This document shows positions 8,762 to 19,096 of a stretch of 64,000 nt of DNA, piece by piece; the stretch's first letter is position 1; each line of letters starts with the position of its first letter. The DNA comes from Buxus sempervirens (Eukaryota; Streptophyta; Magnoliopsida; Buxales; Buxaceae), in contig OX387184.1 in the NCBI GenBank assembly GCA_947561395.2, positions 41,282,766 through 41,346,765 on the forward strand, in the 5' to 3' direction. The notes under the pieces are model-generated. The model ran no database searches. It saw nothing but the letters and a program-made list of their open reading frames with translations, and was not told the origin of the DNA. The position numbers and the translations under genes were made by a program.

Positions 8762-11700
8762 ATGAATTCCATTGAAGACGAAGCTGATGCTCCTCATCCA
8801 GATGTTGTCCTACTCCAAGAACAAGTAGCAGGACTAGCCCGAATGCTAGAGAACGTATTGTCCGTACAGGCCCAACAAATGCAGGCCCAGAACCAAGCAT
8901 CCACTTCCAACCCAGCACCTCCACCCCAAATCAATATTCCACCTCCAGTGCAACCAACTCATGAATCCGTCTGTGAACCCACCCCTGAACCTATACTAAC
9001 CAGGGATGAGACAGCTGAGTCAAACAAGGCTAAGGAAAAGGAAAGGATAAGGGAAGAGGTTGAAAGAAAGTTCCTGCACAAACTGGAAATAATCCAAGAT
9101 GTACTTAGAGAAGTAAAAGGGGTGAGCAACTTCGGGGGCACCAACTTTGAGGACTTATGCTTATACCCCAACGTTAACCTGCCGGCTAAGTTCAAGTGCC
9201 CAAACCTAGACAAATATGATGGCACTGGCTGCCCCATGAGCCATCTGAAGTTGTACTATGGTGCCTTATGCCAGTTTGGTCGAGATGAGGGTGTTCTGAT
9301 TCAGCTCTTCCAAAGGAGCCTGACTGGAACCGCATTAAGGTGGTTCACTACTCTAGACCATGGAAAGATTAGAAGATGGAAGGACCTAGCAGATGCCTTC
9401 CTAGCTCAGTATCGGTTCAATTCAGAGATCGTGCCAAATAGGTACGACGTAATGAGAATGAGCAAGGGAAGAGACGAATCTGTGAGACAGTATGCCAAGA
9501 GATGGAGGGAGATAGCCTCTCAAGTTAGGCCACCCATGCTAGAGCAGGAGATGATTTCCACCTTCATCAGTACATTGGGTCAGCCATTCTACAGCCACCT
9601 GGTGGGTCAGACCACCACTAATTTTGCGGCTTTAGTACAAGTAGCCGATCGAATCGAAGACGGAATTAGGTCGGGTAAAATAATTGACCACTCTGCTATG
9701 GTCAGTCAGCAAGACCCCAATGTGAAGAAAGGAAGCGGGATGAAGAAAAATGGAAACAAGAAAGAAGGGGAGGTAAACATGGTGCAGCCACCATCAGGCC
9801 CTAACAAGCCCATACAAATCAACATACCTGCTCATTTTCCTACTCCATCTCCATCTACCCAGGCCCCTATGAGGGTTAATGTTCCAGCAGCACCTTCAGA
9901 CCAAAAAAGGGTTTTTACTAAGGAGGAAAAGGATGCTTATTTTGCAACAAGGAGAAATAGGGTTTTCACCCCTATTCCAATGACTCCTTCTTAGTTGCTG
10001 CCCACCTTATTGCAAGCAGGGTATATCACCTTAAGAGAACCCAATCCGAATGCACCCAAGGGGAGAAATTTTGACCCCTCCACCACTTGTGATTACCACA
10101 TGGGTGCACCTGGGCACCCTACTGACAAGTGCTGGCCTTTGAAACATGCCATTCAGGATTTACTGGACCAGAATACCCTGTCTTTCAATACAGGGGCTCC
10201 CAATCCTCCTAGAACAGATATTGGACAGAACCCTCTGCCCCAGCATCATGGGGCAGCTCCATCTAATGTTATAGGTGTCGTCTCTTCTAATAAAATAACC
10301 TTTGATCCATCCCAGTTAATTGCTCCAATAGGGACAAGGGTCAAGGTTTATTTTAACAGAATAAATAAGGAAAAAGAAATAAATGTAATTTCAAAGGGGA
10401 ATGATAGTGCTGCAAAGAACATTAGCTCATCTCTGGACCGGGTCGTGTCCCTCATGGCCCAAATTAACATTGCAAAACCACCATTGGTCATCAATTGCAG
10501 TCCATCCACCTTTACTTCACCCATTCATTCCAAACCACCATTGGTCATAAACTGTGACCATCTTAGTGCATCCGTCACTTCTGCAACCCCCCAACCAAAA
10601 CAACTTCCACCATTGGTTGTTAATGTCCCCCTTGCTTAGACTTCCACAGCCAAGTCTAAACTTCCTCCCTTGGTGATAAATGTCCCCAAGCCTTCCTACT
10701 CCGAATCGGCCGTACCATGGAACTACAGTAAAGCTTTTACCACTACATGCCCTGCAGCTGAAAGCAAGGAAGAAGTGAACCTCATGATGAGGTCGGGAAA
10801 ATGTGTAGGAGTGGAAGAAAAACAAAAGGAAACAGAGAAGGAGAAAGAAGAAAAAAATAAAGGAAAGACCAAGGTAGGGGAAGATGCCCCTCAGGTAACT
10901 AACAGTGAGGCTGCAGACCTCATTAAGGTAATAAAAAAGAGTGAGTTCAATGTTGTCGAACAGTTGAACAAAGTCCCTGCCCAGATCTCAATTCTGGGAT
11001 TATTGTTAAATTCTGAAAAACATAGGGATTCCTTGTTAAGGATACTCCAGGGGGCCCATGTGCCTAAAAACATTGAACCAGACCAACTAGGCCGGATGGT
11101 TGGGCAAATATTATCCCACAATGTCATAACTTTTTCTGAGACCGAGATCAGCCCAGCAGGGTACCATTATGTAGACCCATTGCACATAGTTGTACTCAGT
11201 AAGGGCTGCATGATAGCCCGGGTCTTGATTGATAATGGGTCGGCTCTCAATGTCTGCCCACTGATAACCTTTGTTAAGCTCGGTCTGGAGCAAAACAAAA
11301 TAAAGCATAACGGAAGAATCATAAGAGCATTTGACAGCTCTAAAACACACTCCCTAGGGGAGGTTGAACTACCGGTCACAATTGGACCGTATATTTTCAA
11401 CATCACATTTGAAGTGATGGATATACCTGCAGCCTTCAACCTACTCCTAGGAAGGCCGTGGATTCATACAGCTAGGGCTATACCATCTACCCTCCACCAA
11501 AGAGTCAAGTATATCAGAGGGCAAAAGGTGATTACTGTCCTAGCCGAAAATTTGGTTCCCCCCATGTGGTCCCCTGATGTACCCTACATAAACATGGAAA
11601 TGACTGCTGATAAGATGGCATTTCACTCTTTCCAATTTGAAACTGTTAATTTCATACTTGGGGGGTATCAGGAAAAAGAAGGAAAGTTGACCTGTACTGA

Positions 11701-12376
11701 GAAGATGGTCAAGAATGTGCTAGAAAAGTACAACTTTCACCTGGGAAAAGGTCTGGGGGTTAACCTGCAAGGAAGGATAGAACCGATAAAAGTTAAGAAG
11801 ATGGTTCATAGAGCAGGATTGGGGTCCAAGCCAAGGAAATGGAGAAGTCAGAAGGAAATAGAAGACATAAAAATCCCGCACATCAGGGAAACTTTTCCTA
11901 AGCTTTCTCACATGATTCAGCTGTCTCCTCCTGAGGATCAGTCCAAACCCCTATACTATAACATCAATCCATTCCAGAAACCCAAGTCCTCAACCGTGCA
12001 ACCATATGTTCCACCTCCACCTCCACAAGCATTGGGTGGGCCTGGGCCACATACTGAACAGAAGCAGGACTTTTTTGAGGACGTGGGAGCATTCTTTGCC
12101 ATGACAGAAGGCAACCAAGAAGAAGTAGCAGAGGAGCTACCTTTTATTGATTAGGCTGCAGTAGAAGTCCCATCTGGGACAAGCCCTACAGAAGAAGCAG
12201 GCGATGCAACTCACCCAGTATTGGTGATTTCAGATGCAGACCCCGAGCTTGAGGAGCAGGCTTGTATCCCTACCCCAGATTCTTTTATTTTGAATAATTG
12301 GGAGGAAACTCCTCTTATTTTTGAAGCCGCGTTTGTTTGGCAAACAGACATGGCTTCCAAAAAAAAACTCCATTAG
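8762..12376 (+). pseudogene. gag-pro: Element A gag-pro ORF
   Basis: One reading frame from ATG 8762 to TAG 12374-12376, broken by three in-frame TAGs (9992, 10637, 12152). Element B has sense codons at the first and third of these. The retrotransposon gag domain lies around residues 140-300 (LKLYYGALCQFGRDEG, LTGTALRWF, YRFNSEIVP). It is followed by a zinc-knuckle-like CDYHMGAPGHPTDKC (C-x2-H-x5-H-x4-C) coded near 10090. The aspartic protease follows, with VLIDNGSALNV (DNG in place of DTG/DSG, as in other Tat elements) and LLLGRPWIH. After it comes a G-patch-like GKGLGVNLQG stretch. The product would form the particle and process the polyprotein. The RT frame overlaps its last codons at a nine-A run. 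Confidence 0.92.
12359..12367 (+). other. Candidate -1 ribosomal frameshift site (A9) between pro and RT
   Basis: A run of nine A directly after TTCC. The gag-pro frame ends three codons later (CTC CAT TAG), while the pol frame is open through the run and is reached by a -1 shift. Element B has the same run (41298-41306), the same frame relation and the same CAT TAG end, with one extra codon between. Confidence 0.55.
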
Positions 12377-15300
12377 TGGAATGCCCTTTTCCTGAAGGTT
12401 TTAATGAGCCTTCGTCTTCAGGGAAAGATTTTGTAGAAGGCTCTCAAAAAACACAAAAAGATTTTTCAATTTTTTCTAGAAAAGATAAAGTTTTCAAAAA
12501 GGTCCAAACCATTTATGAACCATATAAGCAAACGGAATTGAATCAGGATGGGTATGACTTCGACCTTGAGCTCGACTTTGACCTAATGGGGGTTGAAGAA
12601 GAGACCGAGGACGAAGAAGACGACCCCCCAAAAGAAATCACATATCAATTGGAGCGTCATGAAAAGGGGGTCCAACCCAATATTGAAGAGACCATATCAG
12701 TAAACCTAGGGACCAAAGATGACCCAAAAATAGTAAAGATTGGGGTATGCCTATCTGAGGTACAGCGTGATGAAATGATACGGTTCTTAGCTGATTATGA
12801 AGATGTATTTGCATGGTCGTATCGGGATATACCAGGGTTAGACACGGACATGGTTGTGCACAGGCTACCCATTCTACCAGATGTTAAGCCAGTTAAGCAG
12901 AAATTGGGAAGGTTGAAACCAGAGTGGACATTGAAGGTCAAAGATGAAGTGGTCAAGCAATTCCAAGCCGGATTCTTAGCAGTCTCCACGTACCCTGAAT
13001 GGCTTGCAAATATAGTGCCAGTACCAAAGAAGGATGGAAAGGTCAGAATGTGTGTAGACTACAGAGATTTGAATAAGGCAAGTCCAAAGGATGATTTTCC
13101 ACTTCCACACATAGACATCTTAGTGGACAACACTGCTGTACATAGTCTGTTCTCATTCATGGACGGGTTTTCTGGGTACAATCAAATTAAGATGGCTAAG
13201 GAAGACCAAGAGAAGACAGCCTTCATCACCCCTTGGGGTACCTTCCATTACACTATCATGCCCTTTGGACTTAAGAATGCCGGGGCAACCTACCAACGGG
13301 CCATGACAGCCTTATTCCATGATATGATCCATAAGGAGATGGAGGTCTATGTGGATGATATGATAGCCAAATCATATGAAGAAGAAGACCACTTGATCAA
13401 TTTGAAGAAGGTGTTTGACCGGCTCAGGAAATATAGTCTAAGGCTTAACCCTGCGAAATGCGTCTTTGGGGCTATATCAGGAAAATTATTAGGCTTTATA
13501 GTAAGCAGGAAGGGAATTGAGATTGACCCAGTTAAAGCCAGAGCAATCATTGAAATGCCATCACCTAGAACGGAGAAGGAAGTTCATGGTTTTCTTGGAA
13601 GGATTCAGTACATAAGCCGGTTCATAGCACAGCTCACCGCTATCTGTGAACCAATTTTCAAACTTCTAAGAAAGAATAACCCGACAGTCTGGAATGACGA
13701 TTGCCAAGAAGCCTTCGACACAATAAAGGTGTTTATTGAACCCACCTGTGCTAGTACCGCCAACTCCAGGAAGACCATTGATTTTATACCTGTCAGTTTT
13801 GGAGACATCAATGGGGTGTGTCTTGGGACAGTATGACGATACAGGCAGAAAGGAGAGGACAATTTACTACCTAAGCAAGAAATTTACAGAATATGAAGCA
13901 AAGTACTCTCCTTTAGAAAAGACTTGTTGTGCCTTAGTGTGGGCAACTCAGAGGCTGAGGCATTATTTTCTTAGTCATTCCACCTTATTGATATCTCGAA
14001 TGGACCCTTTAAAGTATCTATTTGAGAAACCAGCTTTAACTGGCAGAACAGCGAAGTGGCAGTTATTACTCTCTGAATTTGACCTCACCTATATCACACA
14101 GAAAGCCATTGCTGATCACTTAGCTGCACACCCTTTACCAGAATACCAACCTTTGAAGACTAATTTCCCTGATGAGGCAATCCTATTTACAGAAGAAGAA
14201 GAAGGAGAAAGCTCTTGGCAAATGTTTTTTGATGGGGCTGCCAATATGAATGGAAATGGAATAGGGGCTTTTTTGATCAAGCCAGATGGGGCACACATCC
14301 CAATTGCAGTGAAGTTAAGGTTCCAATGTACAAACAATATAGCAGAGTATGAAGCATGCATAATTGGGTTGCAAGCTGCCTTGGACCATGAAGTAAAGGA
14401 ACTTGACGTATATGGGGATTCGAGTCTTATCATCTTCCAAACAACTGGTGAATGGAAAACCAAGGATCACAAATTGATCCCCTATCACCAGTATTTGGAA
14501 GATATAAGCACTAAATTTACTCGAATTTCCTTCAATTATATGCCAAGGGCCAAAAACCAGTTTGCGGATGCTCTAGCAACATTGGCTTCAATGGTCAGTA
14601 TGCCAGAAGGTGTTGATATTAGACCACTGGAAATTGAAGTTAGAAACGAACCAGCTTATTGTCTTGTTCTAGAAGAAACCCTAGAAGAAGAAGTACCATG
14701 GTTTCAAGATATTAAGAACTTCCTAAATAATCGGAGTTTGCCAGAAAATATCACTTCTACAGAGAAAAGAACAATACAGAAGTTGGCAGGACAGTTCTTA
14801 CTAAGTGGTGGTCAGTTGTACAAAAGATCACACAATGATATACTACTTAGATGTGTTGCAAAGACCGAGTCAGAAAGGGTAGTTGAAACGGTACATGGAG
14901 GAGTGTGTGGACCCCATATGAATGGGCACATGCTTGCTAAGAAGATTGTGCGATTGGGATATTACTGGTCGACTATGGAGCATGATTACTATATACATGT
15001 CAAAAGGTGTCATTTATGCCAAGTGTATGCGGATAACAAGAATGCACCCCCAAGTGAATTACACAACATGACATCTCCGTGGCCCTTCTCCATGTGGGGT
15101 ATAGACGTCATTGGGATGATCTCTCCAAAGGCATCAAATGGACACAGGTTTATACTTGTAGCAATCGATTACTTCACCAAGTGGGTAGAGGCAGCTTCAT
15201 ATGCAAACATTACAAGTAGCCACGTTTTGAAATTCTTGAAGCACAATATCATTTGTCGCTACGGTTTGCCAAGTGCCATAGTATCAGACAATGCTTCAAA

Positions 15301-15946
15301 CCTTAAGAACAAGGACATGAGAAAGATGTGTGAACAATTTCACATCACCCACCATATGTCAGCTCCGTATAGACCAAAGATGAATGGGGCAGTGGAAGCA
15401 GCAAATAAGAATATAAAGAAGATCATTCAGAAAATGGTAGTGAGTTTCAAAGATTGGCATGAAATGCTGCCACTTGCTCTACATGCTTACAGAACCTCAA
15501 TCTGGACTTCTACAGGGGCAACCCCGTACTCTTTAGTATATGGAATGGAAGCAGTTTTACCAGTGGAAGTGGAAATACCATCACTAAGAGTGCTAATGGA
15601 AGCTGAATTAGAAGAAGCTGAATGGATACAATCAAGACATGATCAACTCAATCTAATAGAGGAAAAGCGATTAAAAGCGCTTTGTCATGGCCAATTGTAT
15701 CAGAAGAGAATGGCCAGGGCTTACAATAAGAAGGTGAAGCCCAGAACTTTCCAAGAAGGAAATTTGGTATTAAAGAAAATTTTACCCTTTTTGGAAGATC
15801 CTCGTGGAAAATTCAAACCAAATTGGGAAGGACCTTACGTTATCAAGAAGGTCCTATCAGGGGGTGCTCTCATCTTAACAGAAATGGATGGGAAGGATTT
15901 TCCTGAGCCAATTAACTCTGATGCAGTAAAGAGATATTTTCCATAA
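12359..15946 (+). pseudogene. pol: Element A pol: RT, gypsy RNase H, plant-type RNase H, integrase
   Basis: RT spans about 12800-13480 with FSFMDGFSGYNQIKM and an intact YVDD (coded at 13348-13359). A one-base deletion near 13737 moves the frame; the rest is open to TAA 15946. Gypsy RNase H covers 13760-14120 with a decayed first catalytic position (LYLSVLE). The second, plant-type RNase H lies at about 14220-14580: MFFDGAANMNGNG, AEYEACIIGLQAA, DVYGDSSLI and NQFADALATL. The integrase follows, with its HHCC finger (HGGVCGPH ... CHLCQ) and D, D, E in WGIDVIGM, VSDNASN and GAVEAANKN, then a C-terminal GPYVIKKV segment. The double RNase H marks the Tat lineage. B's pol aligns along the whole length. 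Confidence 0.93.
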
Positions 15947-16883
15947 ATGAATATTACTAGGAAATGATCTGAGGCCATTTTTCCTTATATCCCAAAATTT
16001 GCATCCCTAGTCAAGCCAATTTGAGCCTGTTCATTTTTTTTTGTCAAACCTAAATTGGACTTACAGTCTTATACTGGGGCAAGGCCAATAAGGGCAAAGC
16101 CAATAGGGGCAAAAAGAAATAAAATGAGAAAAAAAAAGAGAAAAAAATAGGGGCAAATGGAAGCCAAATACAAAAGAAGGGGAATGGGATTGAATTCACC
16201 ATGACTGTAAGTCCGGTTGACCCATTTTTCACACTTAGAAAATTTTGAGCCTTTAATACCTTTTCTTTCATAAACCATGCTTAGCCTTTGTTTCGTCCTA
16301 TTATTAAGCCATCGGTGATTTTAGTATATTCATTCAACTTTCAGAGTAAGATTGGTGATGACGGAATGCAGAAGCCAACCCTAGTGAAAACCGTAATTGG
16401 CACTAGGGGCAAGAAGGGCAAAAAGAAAAAAATAGAAAAAGAAAAAAAAGAAAAAAAATCAAGGGTTGAATTGATCATGTGGTCCAAATGTAATCAGCAT
16501 AAGTACTGGAAACTGAGCAGATTAGCAGGGTCAATCATGAAGGTAAAGCCATTAGGGGATGATTCTAAAGGTCACGGGGTAGACAAATTTGGTCTCTCCC
16601 TATTGCTTGGACTACCCTTTTCATTATTCAACCTGATTTTAATTCCTTTAATTATATGTGATTAAGTGTTTTGGATCAGCTTTCAAAAAAAAAAAACTAT
16701 ACTTTGGCCAGTGATGAGAAATCAAATACTTTTCCATGAAACTTCTATTTTTACAAGCATCTGAGAATTCTGAGGTGAATAATATAAAACCTATTTTTGA
16801 ATTAAATCTATTATCTTTCCACTAATGGAGTTTGCTTTTGTATAAAAGTATGAAAAAAAAGAAAAAAAAAAAGATAAAAGAAT
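15947..16883. other. Convergent 3' region between pol and aORF2 of A
   Basis: Non-coding. Sense pol transcription and antisense aORF2 transcription meet here. Contains repeats of a GGGGCAAGGCCAATA-like string near 16075-16110 and purine runs near 16410-16460. B has the homologous stretch at 36784-37719, including the TAATATTCATT/AATGAATATTA string right after integrase. Confidence 0.6.
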
Positions 16884-18630
16884 CTAATCCCTACTCCCTA
16901 ACTGCTCCTCAAGCTCCCTAATCCTAGCTGCCTGATTTGCAATGATTCCAGAAGCTCCCTCTGCATCAGGATCACTCAAAAAGGAGATGACTTCCTCTGA
17001 AAAAGAATGCTTGATCTTCAACGCCCTAAGGTCGGCCAAGGAATCCTGATATTTCTTCCGCATCACTCGGACTTCAAAGCGACGAGCTTGACTTTGTTCT
17101 TCAAGTTTCTTCTCCATGGCAATGCGGCTAGACTTCTGCTCTTCAAGTTTCCTCTCCAGATCAATGACTTTTATCCTAAGTTCTTGAGCCTCTCGTACCC
17201 ATATTTGTTGAAGCCGCTTATAGGTTGCCCTTTCAGACTCCAGAATGTCCTCATAGGTAGGAGAAAGAACTACAGGACGATCCTCTGGAACTGGGGCATG
17301 ACTCTGCACCTGCTCTTTGATCCAAAAGTGATAGTCCTTCACATGGGACTCAGAAAAGACAGGACCCCGCAGAAAGCGAACATAGGACCACTCATTCATT
17401 AATTGATCATTTAGCCCCATGGTAGCTGATGTAAGTGGTCCTACAAGGCTCTCATAGCCAGTTGGGATCATAATTCTCTGGGTCACTCCAAACTGCCGAA
17501 GAACCCTCAAAGGAAGATAGAGAACAGCAGATTTCAAGCCTGCTAGAACCAGAAAGTTCTTATCTCTGAAGCTGATCACTGTCTCTGGAACAGGCTGATA
17601 AGTGCCAGGCCATCTCACTTGATCATCCTGGAGAGTACCCAAGAAATTGAACCATCCCTACTTGCCGCCTTGGAAAGAAGCGGCGAGTTATCTCTTCAAC
17701 CTTGGAAAGAAGCGGCGAGTTATCTCTTCAACTTGGCTCGGGTGGTCAAGCAACCAAAGCTGTAGAAAAGGGGATTATTTCAATTTATTTCCAAAAAGAA
17801 AAAAAAAGAAAAAAAAGAGAAGAAAAAAGAAAAAAAAAGAAGGAAAAGAAAAAGAGAAGAAGAAGAAGAAAAGAAAAAAAAAAGAAAAAGAAAAAGAAAA
17901 GAAAAAATATATATATATGTATATTTTTTACCTGTAGGATAGGGGCGCAGGCAAGGAAGCGCTTCTTCTTTCTGAAATAGCAGTCAGTAAGGGCCTGGTA
18001 TATCTCTGCTAAGATCATAGGGGCCAACCTCTCACGTTCCCTAACCTGGCAGATAACTGAGATGAGAGCCAAGTCAACCTGGTCATCACCCCGTGGAAAA
18101 AGCAACTGATTGACCACTATCAGAGTCAATGCATTAAACCTGGCATCCTTGTCCCCACTCCTTAGAAGTTTTTCAGTCAAAAAGGTCTTGGACAAGGTCA
18201 ATAGTGTATCAGAATTTCCCAAGTCTTTTTTCTCTATACCCAAGAAAGTGGAAGCCTCCTTTTTGTAACTAGGCTTTAGGGGTGGGTTCACAACTTTTTC
18301 AGAAAATCTTAGGCCAAGGATGGTTTCAATTTCTTCTATGGTAGGAGTCATCTCTTTATCATCAAAGCGGAAGAGATTCAGTTCAGGTACCCAGTGTCCA
18401 ATCAAAGCTTCAATGATTTCCCACTTAAAGGGAATTTTAGGGAGGTGTAGGATATGCCCTAAGTGGATGGAATCCCAACGAATCTCCTCGTCAAGGGTCA
18501 TGGAGTTAACCCATCTATCGTAGAAGGAGTCCACAATATTGTACCTGGTAAGATTAGGAGGTTTTGATCTAACAGGGTGTCTTGCAGGAGGAGATTCAAG
18601 GGCAGGAGAAAGCGGCGTAGGGGAAGCCAT
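16884..18630 (-). pseudogene. Element A antisense gene 2 (aORF2): DUF7745-like protein with coiled coil
   Basis: Exon 1 runs 18630-17932 and ends CAG/GTAAAA; exon 2 runs 17759-16884. The intron (17760-17931) is polypyrimidine-rich on this strand. Exon 1 holds the DUF7745-type pattern known from plant transposon-derived proteins: RWVNSMTLDEEIRWDSIHLG, then WVPELNLFRF and MTPTIEEIETILGLRF. Exon 2 has the VRWPGTYQ, FLRGPVFSESHVKDY and YEDILESERA segments, then a long charged coiled coil to LEEQLGSRD. A 32 bp tandem duplication and a deletion at the start of exon 2 break the frame. A TATA box and a dyad array lie just upstream. Its function is unknown. The same gene with the same splice sites occurs in B at 35103-36783. 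Confidence 0.8.
17669..17732. repeat. 32 bp tandem duplication inside aORF2 of A
   Basis: Two identical 32-base copies (17669-17700 and 17701-17732) beginning CTTGGAAAGAAGCGG. B has a single copy and, next to it, about 50 bases that A lacks. The change disrupts exon 2 of aORF2. Confidence 0.9.
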
Positions 18631-18720
18631 GGAAGCGCCAAAGAAGACAAGGAAAGCAGAAAACGGAAGGCTCAGGGAGTTTTCAAACTTTTAAAAGTGT
18701 CACAATGACGCTCCCCATGA

Positions 18721-18730
18721 GTTTATATAG
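18721..18730 (-). promoter_or_regulatory. TATA box of aORF2 in A
   Basis: CTATATAAAC on the minus strand, about 90 bases upstream of the ATG at 18630 and 25 bases downstream of the dyad array. B has GCTATAAAAG in the same relative place (34986). Confidence 0.7.
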
Positions 18731-18754
18731 AAAAAATCGTTAAGGCAATAAAAT

Positions 18755-18883
18755 CCGTAAATAGAATACGGGCATATCGCGCCCGTATAAAAAATACGGA
18801 CAGATTGTGACCGTGAAAAATTTACGGGCACAGTGCGCCCGTGTTCATATTACGGGCACAGCTTGCTCGTAGTCTAAGTACGG
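18755..18883. promoter_or_regulatory. Dyad array upstream of aORF2 in A (5 units, exact 28 bp period)
   Basis: Units start at 18755, 18783, 18811, 18839 and 18867. Each is CCGTA (or CCGTG/TCGTA), 7 variable nt, TACGG, then an 11 bp spacer that often reads GCACA..TGCGC. It is the same motif and period as in the LTR and leader, here serving a minus-strand gene. Confidence 0.88.
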
Positions 18884-19096
18884 TTACTTCCGAAAAATGC
18901 AAAAAATTGGGCAGTTTCAATTTCTTTGTTTTCCTAAGCTTCACCTGTCCCTGTTTTAACATTCATCATGTAATAAAAACTGAAAAGAAAGAAGGAAAGA
19001 GCACAAATGAATGAATATCAAACTTCTATTATATATATGAATGTGTACATCTGTTTGTCAAAATACATATACATCAAAAATCCTAATCTACTGTGT

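Noticed and set aside
17647-17980. Lys/Glu-rich plus-strand ORFs
   Set aside because: They lie on the purine strand of the polypyrimidine-rich intron of aORF2.
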